Shown here piece after piece: positions 1-8,550 of a DNA stretch of 64,000 nucleotides. The DNA comes from Pseudomonas viridiflava. GTDB taxonomy: Bacteria > Pseudomonadota > Gammaproteobacteria > Pseudomonadales > Pseudomonadaceae. The stretch spans positions 310,001-374,000 of the forward strand of contig NZ_UUOC01000053.1 of the NCBI RefSeq assembly GCF_900590755.1. Reading direction: 5' to 3'. Under the pieces are notes generated by a model. That model was given only the letters and a program-made list of their open reading frames with translations, did not search any database and was not told where the DNA came from. Both the position numbers and the translations under genes were made by a program. Within the stretch, counting starts at the first letter, position 1, and each line of letters opens with the position of its first letter.

Positions 1-912
1 TGCCAGAGACAACAGTTGATTGGCCAGATGGGTCAGACGGTCAGTACCCTGCGCCGCCTCTTCCAGCGTGGTGCGCCAGTGTGCCGGTTCAGGATCACGC
101 AGCCCCAGCTCAACCCGCGCCTTGAGTGCAGCCAAGGGCGTGCGCAACTCATGGGCGGCGTCGGCGATGAACTGCGCCTGACGTTCGAACTGCTGGCGCA
201 AACGCTCGGTAAAGTGATTGAGGGCCGTCACCAGTGGTCGCAGTTCATGCTGCACTTCCACCAGCGGCAGAGAGCGTAAATCATCCGGCTGACGCTCTTC
301 CACTTCCGTACGCAAGCGTTCCAGCGGTCGCAACGCAGCGCTGACCGTGAACCACACCAACAACAACGCGCCGGCGCCGAGCATGCCCAGACGCAGCAAA
401 GTATCGGCCATCAAGCCGCGGGCCATGCTGACCCTGGCTTCTTCGGTTTCAGCCACGCGAATTTCAGCCATGCCGTTCATGTTTGGCTCGCTCACCGGTT
501 TGAGCAGGTTGACCACCCGCACCGATTGCCCTTGATAGCGGGCGGTATAGAAGCTGGCCAGCGCAGGGTAGTCGTCGGTTCGCAGGGTGCCCGGAGGCGG
601 TGGCGGGATGCCCTCGTAACCGGAGATCAACTTCTTGTTGATGTCGTTGACCTGGTAGTAGATGCGCCCGGCGCTGTCATACGCGAAGGTGTCCAGCGCG
701 ATGTACGGCACGTCGGCGCTGAGGGTCCCGTCACGCTGGGAAACCCCGGCGGCGATGGTCCGCGCCGAGGCCAGCAGGGTTCGGTCATAGGCGATGTCGG
801 CGGCTTCCCGGCCGTTCCAGTAGGCGCTCAGGCCGCTGGCCAGCATCAGCACCGTCATCAACAGCCCCAAATTCCAGAGCAGTCGCCAGCGAAGGCTGTT
901 ATGGCTGCTCAT
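1..912 (-). CDS. tctE: TctE-like sensor histidine kinase (partial)
   Basis: Inner-membrane sensor kinase of the tricarboxylate-responsive TctD/TctE pair. The frame is open from the ATG at 912 to the window edge (304 codons), so the C-terminal ATPase domain is missing. Visible are an N-terminal membrane segment (about residues 11-31), a periplasmic region, a second membrane segment (about 155-180), a HAMP-like stretch, and the HisKA box with AAHELRTPLAALKAR near residue 250. The start overlaps the stop of the response regulator by 14 bp, so the two are co-transcribed and translationally coupled. The divergent tctCBA genes support citrate/tricarboxylate as the signal; the exact ligand is inferred. 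Confidence 0.85.
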   Translation of the reverse strand, partial: MSSHNSLRWRLLWNLGLLMTVLMLASGLSAYWNGREAADIAYDRTLLASARTIAAGVSQRDGTLSADVPYIALDTFAYDSAGRIYYQVNDINKKLISGYEGIPPPPPGTLRTDDYPALASFYTARYQGQSVRVVNLLKPVSEPNMNGMAEIRVAETEEARVSMARGLMADTLLRLGMLGAGALLLVWFTVSAALRPLERLRTEVEERQPDDLRSLPLVEVQHELRPLVTALNHFTERLRQQFERQAQFIADAAHELRTPLAALKARVELGLRDPEPAHWRTTLEEAAQGTDRLTHLANQLLSLA

Positions 913-1576
913 CACGGCTTTCCAGCAGATAGCCAAGGCCCCGGAACGTCACGATGGCAACCGGATGGCCGTCGAGTTTCTTGCGCAGGCGATGCACGTA
1001 AATCTCGATGGCGTCGGCACTGGCCTCTTCGTCCAGGCCGAATACCTGGGAAGCCACTTGTTCCTTGCTCATCACTCGACCGGGGCGTGCGATCAATGCC
1101 TCCAGCACCGCCTGCTCTCGGGACGTCAGGGTCAGCAGCTCATCGCCCAGAGTGAAACGCCGCGTATCCAGGTCGTAAGCCAGCACCCCGCAGCGCTGCT
1201 GCCGCTCGCCGCCCAGCACACTGCGGCGCAACAAGGCCTTGACCCGCGCTTCCAGCTCAGAAAGCTCGAAAGGCTTGGCCAGATAATCGTCAGCCCCGAG
1301 ATTCAGGCCATGAACGCGATCCTTCACGTCGCTGCGCGCAGTCAGCATCAACACCGGGAGGTTCTTACCCCGCCCCCGTAAACGCGCCAGCACTTCAAAG
1401 CCATCCATGCGCGGCAGACCGACATCCAGTATGGCGACGGCATATTCCTCACTGCTCAGCGCCAGATCTGCGGCAACACCATCATGCAGCACATCAACCG
1501 TCAGACCCGAGCTCTTGAGTGCCTGGGCTACGCTTTCAGCTAATTGCGGATGATCTTCAACGAGAAGAACACGCAT
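899..1576 (-). CDS. tctD: TctD-like OmpR-family response regulator
   Basis: DNA-binding response regulator, 225 aa. Receiver domain at about 1-115 starts MRVLLVEDHPQLAESVAQAL and carries the phospho-acceptor Asp in AILDVGLPRMDGFEV; the Lys of YLAKPFEL is present. A winged-helix Trans_reg_C domain fills about 125-222 (TSREQAVLEAL, EIYVHRLRKKL). I chose the ATG at 1576, which has an AGGAG-like site before it; a longer reading to 1657 adds residues without receiver character. It precedes the tctE-like kinase and faces away from tctCBA, which it probably controls, as in the TctD system of enterics and P. aeruginosa. Confidence 0.9.
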   Translation of the reverse strand: MRVLLVEDHPQLAESVAQALKSSGLTVDVLHDGVAADLALSSEEYAVAILDVGLPRMDGFEVLARLRGRGKNLPVLMLTARSDVKDRVHGLNLGADDYLAKPFELSELEARVKALLRRSVLGGERQQRCGVLAYDLDTRRFTLGDELLTLTSREQAVLEALIARPGRVMSKEQVASQVFGLDEEASADAIEIYVHRLRKKLDGHPVAIVTFRGLGYLLESRDEQP

Positions 1577-2018
1577 CGACTTCTCCTGATCGCGTGACTT
1601 TTTAGGAGTCCGGAGTTTACAGGCGCACTGGCGGCTGTGAAGTAGGAAACAAATCAAAACTCAATTTAGCTTGCCCGTGAAAGGTTGTTGAAAGGTTTGT
1701 GAAAGCTTCGCTGTTTAGCATCAGGCAAACGGCCATGTCAGCGGCCGAAAGAAAGACGCCTCGAAGCGTTTTCAAAATAAGAACAAAAACGGAGTCAACC
1801 ATGACGATGCCAACGTCCAGGGCCCTCTCGCCCACTCGCAACGATCCCACCTGTTTTCTAGAAGCACGCCTCTCAAGGCGGGTACGACTGCGTTCATCCC
1901 GAAGTTAAGTGCCGAACGCCGATGAAAAGTTATCAACAGCCTGGTCATGGCTGCTGATAAGAACGGAAGCAAATCAAACCGCTTTATATCCAAAAACAAA
2001 AAACTCTGGAGATTGACC
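1577..2018. other. Divergent tctD/tctC intergenic region
   Basis: A 442-bp spacer between the divergent tctD and tctC genes, holding promoters for both. Two A/C-rich tracts precede ribosome binding sites: AAGAACAAAAACGGAG (about 1780-1796), ahead of a short 35-codon frame at 1801, and CCAAAAACAAAAAACTCTGG (about 1989-2008), ahead of tctC. Such tracts resemble Hfq/Crc (AANAANAA) catabolite repression targets. No TctD operator could be assigned by eye. Confidence 0.5.
1801..1908 (+). CDS. Short leader ORF, uncertain
   Basis: A 35-codon frame starting MTMPTSRALSPTRNDP and ending at TAA 1906-1908. It has a well placed GGAG (1791-1794) before its ATG, and an A/C-rich tract before that. The product has no signal peptide or known domain. 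It lies where P. aeruginosa has the porin gene opdH between tctD and tctC, so it could be a remnant start region, a leader peptide, or chance. I recognise no homologue. Confidence 0.25.
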   Translation: MTMPTSRALSPTRNDPTCFLEARLSRRVRLRSSRS

Positions 2019-2999
2019 ATGACTTTATCCTTGCGTCGCTTCGCGCTGGCTGCGGGCTGCATGATGTTCGCCACGCAACTGCTGGCAGAAGAACCCAAAC
2101 GCCCGGAATGCATCGCCCCAGCTTCACCTGGTGGCGGCTTCGACCTGACCTGCAAACTGGTACAGAGCGCGCTGATCAACGAGAAAATCCTGACCAAGCC
2201 GATGCGCGTGACCTACATGCCGGGCGGCGTGGGCGCGGTGGCCTATAACGCGGTGGTGGCTCAACGCCCTGCCGATGCCGGTACTCTGGTGGCCTGGTCC
2301 AGCGGTTCGTTGCTCAATCTGGCGCAAGGCAAGTTCGGTCGTTTCGATGAGAACGCGGTTCGCTGGCTGGCCGCAGTTGGCACCAGCTATGGCGCCATCG
2401 CGGTGAAAAGTGACTCGCCTTACAAAACCCTCGACGATCTGGTCAAGGCGCTCAAGGCTGACCCAAGCAAAGTCGTGATCGGCTCTGGCGGCACCGTCGG
2501 TAGCCAGGACTGGATGCAGACCGCGCTGATCGCCAAGGCCGCCGGCATCAACCCGCGTGACCTGCGTTACGTCGCCCTCGAAGGCGGCGGTGAAATTGCT
2601 ACCGCCCTGCTCGGCGGTCACATCCAGGTCGGCAGCACCGACATTTCCGACTCCATGCCACACATCCTCAGCGGTGACATGCGTCTGCTGGCCGTGTTCT
2701 CGGACAAGCGCCTGGACGAGCCGGAAATGAAAAACATCCCCACTGCCAAAGAGCAAGGCTACGACATCGTCTGGCCAGTGGTGCGTGGCTTCTACCTCGG
2801 GCCGAAGGTGACCGACGCCGAGTACAAGTGGTGGAAAGACGCATTCGACAAGCTGCTGGCATCGGAAGACTTCGCCAAGCTGCGTGATCAGCGCGAACTG
2901 TTCCCGTTCGCCATGACCGGTGAAGAGCTGGACACCTACGTGAAGAAGCAAGTCGCTGACTACAAGACCCTGGCCAAAGAGTTTGGCCTGATTCAGTGA
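2019..2999 (+). CDS. tctC: TctC tricarboxylate-binding periplasmic protein
   Basis: Periplasmic solute receptor of a tripartite tricarboxylate transporter (Bug/TctC family), 326 aa, usual length. A Sec signal peptide is visible (MTLSLRRFALAAGCMMFATQ, cleavage after LLAE or nearby). Family features follow: IAPASPGGGFDLTCKLV, MPGGVGAVAYN, GSGGTVGSQDW, and the C-terminal region with YDIVWPVVRGFYLGPKV. The ATG at 2019 is preceded by CTGGAG; the longer frame from 1947 lacks a signal peptide at its N terminus. It is the first gene of tctCBA. The substrate is probably citrate or a related tricarboxylate; exact specificity cannot be read from the sequence. Confidence 0.93.
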   Translation: MTLSLRRFALAAGCMMFATQLLAEEPKRPECIAPASPGGGFDLTCKLVQSALINEKILTKPMRVTYMPGGVGAVAYNAVVAQRPADAGTLVAWSSGSLLNLAQGKFGRFDENAVRWLAAVGTSYGAIAVKSDSPYKTLDDLVKALKADPSKVVIGSGGTVGSQDWMQTALIAKAAGINPRDLRYVALEGGGEIATALLGGHIQVGSTDISDSMPHILSGDMRLLAVFSDKRLDEPEMKNIPTAKEQGYDIVWPVVRGFYLGPKVTDAEYKWWKDAFDKLLASEDFAKLRDQRELFPFAMTGEELDTYVKKQVADYKTLAKEFGLIQ

Positions 3000-3058
3000 T
3001 CGATTGACTGACTAGCGGTCGCCCTGCCTGCGCGGCACGGCGACCCGGGAGTTACACC

Positions 3059-3517
3059 ATGGTGATCCAACGCATTTTCGCGGCTTTCCTGCTGCTGGTC
3101 TGTGCAGGTCTGGCGGTAATGGCCTGGCCGTATCAGGCGCCGTTTTCCTACGAGCCGGTCGGCCCGCGTGCCTTCCCGCTGTTGATGCTGGGGCTGATGA
3201 GCCTGGCGCTTATTTACATGCTGTTCCGTCCGGCGCCCATTGTGCACACCGAGGAAGAGCCTGAGCTGGACCGCGAAACCATCGTCAAGATCACCGCCTG
3301 CGTGGCCTTGCTGCTGATTTTCGCTGGCACCTTCGAACCGCTGGGTTTCATCCTCAGCAGCATACTGATCGGCATTCCGATGGCACGTCTGTATGGCGGG
3401 CGTTGGGTGCCAAGCGTGATCGTGGTGATTCTGATGAGCATCGGCCTTTACCTGCTTTTCGATAAAGCCATGGACGTTCCGTTGCCCCTGGGCCTGCTCG
3501 ACGTTCTGGAGAACTGA
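3059..3517 (+). CDS. tctB: TctB small membrane subunit
   Basis: Small integral-membrane subunit of the tripartite tricarboxylate transporter, 152 aa. Four hydrophobic segments are visible (about 5-24, 38-58, 77-100, 118-138), the pattern of TctB. The start MVIQRIFAAFLLLVCAGLAV follows a GGGAG site at 3048-3052. It lies 59 bp after tctC and ends 3 bp before tctA, so all three subunits should be co-expressed. TctB sequences diverge widely, so the call rests on length, topology and position. Confidence 0.9.
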   Translation: MVIQRIFAAFLLLVCAGLAVMAWPYQAPFSYEPVGPRAFPLLMLGLMSLALIYMLFRPAPIVHTEEEPELDRETIVKITACVALLLIFAGTFEPLGFILSSILIGIPMARLYGGRWVPSVIVVILMSIGLYLLFDKAMDVPLPLGLLDVLEN

Positions 3518-3520
3518 TCA

Positions 3521-5035
3521 ATGGATACTTTCGGCTATCTGGGCCAGGGCTTCGGCGTTGCGCTCACCCCTTACAACCTGATCACCGCACTGTGCGGCAC
3601 CCTGATCGGCACCGTGGTCGGCCTGTTGCCGGGTCTTGGCCCGATCAACGGCGTTGCATTGTTGATTCCTATTGCCTTCGCATTGGGTCTACCACCGGAA
3701 TCGGCACTGATTCTGTTGGCTGCGGTATATCTGGGATGTGAATATGGCGGCCGGATCAGCTCGATCCTGCTGAACATTCCTGGCGAAGCATCCACCGTAA
3801 TGACTACCCTCGACGGCTACCCAATGGCGCGTCAGGGCCTGGCAGGCGTTGCCTTGTCGCTGTCGGCGTGGAGTTCGTTCATCGGCGCCTTTATTGCGAC
3901 CTGCGGCATGGTGTTGTTTGCCCCGCTGCTAGCCAAATGGGCGATTGCCTTCGGACCGGCGGAATATTTCGTACTGATGGTCTTTGCCATCGTCTGCCTG
4001 GGTGGCATGGCCGGTGATCGTCCGATCAAGACCTTTATCGCAGCCTTGATCGGCCTGTTCCTGTCGGCCGTCGGCATCGACGCCAACAGTGGCGTGTATC
4101 GCTTCACCGGCGACAACATTCACCTCACCGACGGCATTCAGTTCGTGGTGCTGGTACTGGGCCTGTTCTCCATCAGCGAGATTCTGTTGCTGCTGGAAAA
4201 AACCCACCACGGCCAGGAAGCAGTGAAGGCTACCGGGCGCATGATGTTCAACGTCAAGGAAGCCGCTTCGGTATTCACGGTGAACCTGCGCTGCGGCGTG
4301 ATGGGTTTTGTGATGGGCGTTTTACCGGGTGCTGGTGCAACTCTGGCCAGTGCGGTCGCGTACATGACCGAGAAAAGCATCGCGGGTAAAACCGGGAAGT
4401 TCGGCCAGGGGGATATGCGCGGGCTGGCAGCTCCGGAGACGGCCATCGGTGGCGCAGCCTGCGGTGCATTAGTACCCATGCTCACCCTCGGCGTACCGGG
4501 TTCGGGGACTACGGCCGTAATGATCGGCGCACTGTCGCTGTACAACATCACTCCGGGCCCGATGCTGTTTCAACAGCAGCCGGACCTTGTATGGGGCCTG
4601 ATCGCGTCGTTGTTCATTGCCAACGTTATGCTGGTGATCCTCAACATCCCGATGATCCGCATCTTCACCCGCATCCTCAACGTGCCGAACTGGGCACTGG
4701 TGCCGGTGATCGCGATCATTACCGGGATCGGCGTCTATGCCGTGCATGCCACCACCTTCGACCTGTTCCTGATGGTCGGCATCGGTATCTTCGGCTACAT
4801 CCTGCGCAAGCTGGACTTCCCGTTGTCGCCGATTCTGCTGGGCTTCATCCTGGGCGGTCTGATGGAGCAGAACCTGCGTCGTGCGCTGTCGATCTCCAAC
4901 GGCGCCATGGAAATTCTGTGGTCCAGCCCGATCACCATCGGCGTGTGGGTACTTACGATCATCATGCTGCTGTTCCCGATCATCCGCATCTGGCGCAAGC
5001 GTTCCGCGCAGCGCAGTGCAGCAACCAGTGTCTGA
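3521..5035 (+). CDS. tctA: TctA large membrane subunit
   Basis: Large transport subunit of the tripartite tricarboxylate transporter, 504 aa, with 10-12 hydrophobic segments. Typical TctA motifs are present: the N-terminal GTLIGTVVGLLPGLGPINGV, YLGCEYGGRISSILLNIPGE, and the repeat-like second half GVLPGAGATLASAVAYMTEK and TLGVPGSGTTAVMIGAL. Together with TctB it forms the inner-membrane complex that takes substrate from TctC. Its stop overlaps the GTG start of the AbrB-family gene. Confidence 0.95.
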   Translation: MDTFGYLGQGFGVALTPYNLITALCGTLIGTVVGLLPGLGPINGVALLIPIAFALGLPPESALILLAAVYLGCEYGGRISSILLNIPGEASTVMTTLDGYPMARQGLAGVALSLSAWSSFIGAFIATCGMVLFAPLLAKWAIAFGPAEYFVLMVFAIVCLGGMAGDRPIKTFIAALIGLFLSAVGIDANSGVYRFTGDNIHLTDGIQFVVLVLGLFSISEILLLLEKTHHGQEAVKATGRMMFNVKEAASVFTVNLRCGVMGFVMGVLPGAGATLASAVAYMTEKSIAGKTGKFGQGDMRGLAAPETAIGGAACGALVPMLTLGVPGSGTTAVMIGALSLYNITPGPMLFQQQPDLVWGLIASLFIANVMLVILNIPMIRIFTRILNVPNWALVPVIAIITGIGVYAVHATTFDLFLMVGIGIFGYILRKLDFPLSPILLGFILGGLMEQNLRRALSISNGAMEILWSSPITIGVWVLTIIMLLFPIIRIWRKRSAQRSAATSV

Positions 5036-6062
5036 TCGACCCTTCAAGAGCTGGTGGGGAACACCGCTGGTCGGCCTGCTTGGCGGATACCTCGCCAGCC
5101 AGATCGGCTGGCCTTTGCCCTGGATGGTCGGCTCGTTGCTGGCGATCATCCTGGTCCGCTGCCTGACGCCCTGGCAGCTGGCGGAAATACCCGGCGGCCG
5201 CAAATGCGGCCAATGGATTGTCGGCATCGGTATCGGCCTGCACTTCACGCCCATCGTGATCGAGCAGGTACTTGCACATTTCGGGCTAATCTTTTTTGCC
5301 GCGCTGATCACCAGCCTTTCCAGTGTGGTCGGCGTGTGGCTGATGCGTCGCAGCGGTGAAGACCGCGCCACGGCGTTTTTCTCCAGCATGCCTGGCGGCT
5401 CCGGGGAGATGGTCAATCTCGGGGCCCGCAATGGCGCCATTCTCAGCAGCGTTGCCGCCGGTCAAAGCCTGCGGGTGCTGGCAGTGGTGCTGTGTGTTCC
5501 GGCGATCTTCAAATACCTCATGGGCAACGGCACTCCGCTGGTGCATGCAGGCAGTGTCAACTGGCTGTGGCTGGCGCTGTTGTTTCCACTCGGAGCGGCA
5601 GTCGCCTGGCTTTGGCAACGTCTGAAACAACCCAACCCCTGGCTGTTCGGTCCGTTACTGGTCAGCGCTGTGATCAGTGTCAGCTTCGACCTGCATATCG
5701 GCTTGCCGGACGGCAGCAGCCAGATCGGTCAATGGCTGATCGGCAGCGGCCTGGGCTGCCACTTCAATCGCCAGTTCTTTCAGCGAGCACCTTCGTTCAT
5801 TGGCCGCACCTTGCTGGGCACGGCATTGACCATGATCATCGCCGCCCTCGCCGCCTTTGCCTTGAGCGCCGCAACCCATCTGGACCTGCGTTCGCTGACC
5901 CTGGGAATGATGCCCGGCGGCATCGCCGAAATGAGCCTGACGGCGGAAGTGCTGCAACTGTCAGTGCCACTGGTGACGGCGATGCAGGTCATGCGGCTGC
6001 TGTTTGTGCTGTTTATGGCTGAGCCGATTTTTCGGTATTGGGCACGGCGATCACCACTCTGA
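5028..6062 (+). CDS. AbrB-family (PF05145) membrane protein
   Basis: Inner-membrane protein of 344 aa with two similar halves of about 160 residues, each beginning with a GLxxG-like helix and carrying an MPGG turn (SSMPGGSGEM in the first, GMMPGGIAEM in the second). This is the AbrB duplication family, a putative transporter or regulator of unknown role. The GTG at 5028 is preferred because it overlaps the tctA stop by 8 bp and gives MSDRPFKSWWGTPLVGLLGG; the longer frame from 4881 is a shadow over tctA. Its position as last gene of the tct operon is as I recall from P. aeruginosa. Confidence 0.85.
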   Translation: MSDRPFKSWWGTPLVGLLGGYLASQIGWPLPWMVGSLLAIILVRCLTPWQLAEIPGGRKCGQWIVGIGIGLHFTPIVIEQVLAHFGLIFFAALITSLSSVVGVWLMRRSGEDRATAFFSSMPGGSGEMVNLGARNGAILSSVAAGQSLRVLAVVLCVPAIFKYLMGNGTPLVHAGSVNWLWLALLFPLGAAVAWLWQRLKQPNPWLFGPLLVSAVISVSFDLHIGLPDGSSQIGQWLIGSGLGCHFNRQFFQRAPSFIGRTLLGTALTMIIAALAAFALSAATHLDLRSLTLGMMPGGIAEMSLTAEVLQLSVPLVTAMQVMRLLFVLFMAEPIFRYWARRSPL

Positions 6063-6078
6063 ACCAAGTCGAGAACCT

Positions 6079-6168
6079 GTGGGACCGGCTTTAGCCGGGA
6101 AGAGGCCAGTACATCCGCGTCATATTCATTGTCTGAAATGCCGCCTTCCCGGCTAAAGCCGGTCCCAC
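6079..6168. repeat. REPIN, GTGGGACCGGCTTTAGCCGG family
   Basis: Two inverted REP arms (GTGGGACCGGCTTTAGCCGG and its complement) about 90 bp end to end, separated by a variable centre. The same family recurs at 30957-31045 and 32726-32815. It lies between two convergent genes and may also serve as a transcript end. Confidence 0.9.
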
Positions 6169-6236
6169 GATATGGACGATATTGAGGTCCTGTGGGAACG
6201 CCACCCCGGTCGCCCCCACAGGTTTTGCGTTTGGCT

Positions 6237-6929
6237 TTAAACCGGCGGCAACCGCCACTCGATCGGCGTCATCCCGTTCTGCTCAAGGTACTTGTTCGCA
6301 CGGCTGAAATGCCCGCAACCCAAAAACCCCTTGTAAGCAGACAACGGCGACGGATGCACCGACGTCAGTACCAGGTGCTTGGTGGCATCCACCAGCTTCT
6401 GCTTGCTCTGCGCATGAGCGCCCCACAGCATGAACACCAGATGCGGCTGATGTGCGCTCACCGTTTCGATGACTTTGTCGGTGAAATGCTGCCAGCCTTT
6501 GCCCGCATGGGAGGCGGCGTTGGCGCGCTCGACAGTCAGTGTGGTGTTGAGCATCAATACGCCCTGATCGGCCCAGGATTGCAGGTGACCATGAGTTGGA
6601 ATGTCGATGTTCAGGTCGCGCTTCAACTCTTTATAGATGTTGACCAGCGAGGGCGGCGCAGGCACGCCGGGCTGTACCGAAAAGCACAAGCCATGGGCCT
6701 GACCGGGGCCGTGATACGGGTCCTGGCCGAGGATCACCACCTTGACCTGATCCAGCGGTGTTGAATTCAGCGCATTGAAAATCAGCGGCCCCGGCGGATA
6801 GATCTCCTTGCCTGCCGCATGCTCCTGACGCAGAAATTCCCGCAGCTGGCCCATGTAAGGTTTTTCGAATTCCTCACGCAGCGCATGCTTCCAGCCAGCT
6901 TCAAGTTTGATACGGTCGTCGCTTGTCAT
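6237..6929 (-). CDS. ung: Uracil-DNA glycosylase
   Basis: Family 1 uracil-DNA glycosylase, 230 aa, which removes uracil from DNA in base excision repair. The water-activating loop GQDPYHGPGQAHGL is complete with the catalytic Asp at residue 70, and the C-terminal minor-groove loop HPSPLSAYKGFLGC carries the second catalytic residue, His. The ATG at 6929 gives MTSDDRIKLEAGWKHAL and follows AAGGTG; a start at 6959 adds ten atypical residues. It stands alone between convergent and divergent neighbours. Confidence 0.97.
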   Translation of the reverse strand: MTSDDRIKLEAGWKHALREEFEKPYMGQLREFLRQEHAAGKEIYPPGPLIFNALNSTPLDQVKVVILGQDPYHGPGQAHGLCFSVQPGVPAPPSLVNIYKELKRDLNIDIPTHGHLQSWADQGVLMLNTTLTVERANAASHAGKGWQHFTDKVIETVSAHQPHLVFMLWGAHAQSKQKLVDATKHLVLTSVHPSPLSAYKGFLGCGHFSRANKYLEQNGMTPIEWRLPPV

Positions 6930-7088
6930 GGTCACACCTTGAAAACAATGGGCGGACACTAGGAAAGCTGACCGCCAATGTCAAATTCAGCTCGTCGCGC
7001 GTCGCCTTTTCCTACACTGCACCTCATGCAACTTAACCCGACACCGTGCAATCACAACTGTGTTGGACACCGCCCTCGAGAGGTCACG

Positions 7089-8201
7089 ATGAATCTGCAA
7101 TTTGAAGAACTCCCGGCTCAGAATGGCGCACGCATCGGCATTGCCACGCTGGATGCCGAGCGCTCACTGAACGCGTTATCGCTGCCCATGCTCCTTGCCT
7201 TGCAACAACGCCTCGACTTGTGGGCCAGCGACGACAGCATTGTCTGCGTATTGCTGCGCGGCAATGGCGCAAAAGCTTTCTGCGCCGGGGGCGACGTCAG
7301 GTCGCTGGTGGACGTCAGCCGCGAACGGCCGGGCGAAGTTCCGCATCTGGCTGCCAGCTTCTTCGCCGCTGAGTATCGGCTCGATTACAGCCTGCACACC
7401 TACCCGAAACCGCTGATCTGCTGGGGCCATGGCTATGTGCTCGGTGGCGGCATGGGCCTGCTGCAAGGCGCCAGCATCCGCATTGTGACCCCGAGCAGCC
7501 GATTGGCCATGCCGGAAATCAGCATCGGTTTATTTCCCGACGTGGGCGCCAGTTGGTTCCTGTCGAAACTGCCCGGCAAACTCGGTTTATTCCTTGGCCT
7601 GACCGGCGCGCACATCAACGCCCACGATGCGCTGGACCTGGATCTGGCAGACCGCTTTCTGCTCGACGAACAGCAAGACGAACTGATCGACGGCCTGCAA
7701 CAGCTCAACTGGCAGGAACAAACCGCGATCCAGCTCAACAGCTTGCTTAAAGCCCTACAACAGGAAGCCATCGGTCAATTGCCAGAAGCTCAGTGGTTGC
7801 CAAGGCGCAAGCAAATCGACGAACTGCTGGACGTGGGCAACCTGCCCTGCGCCTGGAACGCCATCAGCCATCTGCAAAACAGCGAAGACGCCCTGCTGGC
7901 CCGCGCAGCGACAACCCTGGCGCAAGGCTGCCCGCTCACCGCCCATCTGGTCTGGGAACAACTGCACCGCGCCCGCCACATGTCCCTGGCCGAAGCCCTG
8001 CAAATGGAGTTCGCCATGAGCCTCAACTGCTGCCGCCACCCCGAATTCAGCGAAGGCGTCCGCGCCCGCCTGATCGACAAAGACAACCAGCCCCACTGGC
8101 ACTGGCCGGATGTGGCAAGTATTCCGTTGGCGGTGATTGATGCGCACTTCAGTAAGGCGTGGGAAGGAAGGCATCCGTTGGCGGATTTGTCGGGGTATTG
8201 A
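7089..8201 (+). CDS. Enoyl-CoA hydratase / 3-hydroxyisobutyryl-CoA hydrolase-like
   Basis: Crotonase-superfamily protein, 370 aa, the length of the 3-hydroxyisobutyryl-CoA hydrolase (HIBCH) subgroup rather than of short enoyl-CoA hydratases. The CoA/oxyanion region KAFCAGGDVRSLVD and GHGYVLGGGMGLLQGA are present, and MPEISIGLFPDVGASWFLS holds Glu143 and Asp151, the catalytic pair expected in HIBCH. That enzyme acts in valine breakdown, but no valine gene is adjacent, so the substrate remains inferred. The ATG at 7089 has a GAGAGG site. The N-terminal extension of the longer frame is not conserved in character. Confidence 0.8.
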   Translation: MNLQFEELPAQNGARIGIATLDAERSLNALSLPMLLALQQRLDLWASDDSIVCVLLRGNGAKAFCAGGDVRSLVDVSRERPGEVPHLAASFFAAEYRLDYSLHTYPKPLICWGHGYVLGGGMGLLQGASIRIVTPSSRLAMPEISIGLFPDVGASWFLSKLPGKLGLFLGLTGAHINAHDALDLDLADRFLLDEQQDELIDGLQQLNWQEQTAIQLNSLLKALQQEAIGQLPEAQWLPRRKQIDELLDVGNLPCAWNAISHLQNSEDALLARAATTLAQGCPLTAHLVWEQLHRARHMSLAEALQMEFAMSLNCCRHPEFSEGVRARLIDKDNQPHWHWPDVASIPLAVIDAHFSKAWEGRHPLADLSGY

Positions 8202-8259
8202 TGGCTGCCCCCAGATTGAATAGCCTGCTGCAACTGACGGGAAGAGGCGGGGTTTGCAA

Positions 8260-8481
8260 ATGAGTAAATTGCTGGAGCACAGAGGTTTCCACGGCTCAAT
8301 CGAAGCCAGCCCTGAGGACAACTGCCTGTTCGGGAAACTCCAGTTCATCCCGGCACTGGTCAGCTATGAAGGCAAGACTAAAGATGAACTGTACCAAGCG
8401 TTTCGTGACGCAGTAGATGACAGTCTTGCAACCGGCGTTCTTTGCGAACTCGTCTCTTCCGGACGGATAAACCCTTCATGA
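8260..8481 (+). pseudogene. HicB-like antitoxin, truncated orphan
   Basis: 73 codons starting MSKLLEHRGFHGSIEASPED, followed by NCLFGKLQFIPALVSYEGK and an AVDDSLAT helix: the N-terminal partially degraded RNase H-like fold of HicB antitoxins. HicB proteins continue with a Cys-x8-KPF turn and a ribbon-helix-helix DNA-binding tail. Here the frame ends NPS at 8481; the KPF motif (TDKPF, about 8468-8482) is found only in another frame, which suggests a frameshift near 8465, and no tail follows in any frame. There is no hicA gene beside it. Best read as a decayed antitoxin, though a short stand-alone HicB-like protein is possible. Confidence 0.6.
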
Positions 8482-8506
8482 ATGATCCGACCGATCTCGA
8501 ACGCCA

Positions 8507-8541
8507 ACAAAAAACGGCGCCCTAATCAGCGCCGTTCTTGA
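8507..8541 (-). terminator. Rho-independent terminator
   Basis: Stem AACGGCGC / GCGCCGTT with an 8-nt loop. Read on the minus strand it is followed by a run of T, so it ends the lipoprotein transcript coming from 9027. Confidence 0.8.
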
Positions 8542-8550
8542 TCCATCTAC

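Noticed and set aside
2124..2951. 275-codon minus frame opposite tctC
   Set aside because: Shadow of tctC, no supporting features.
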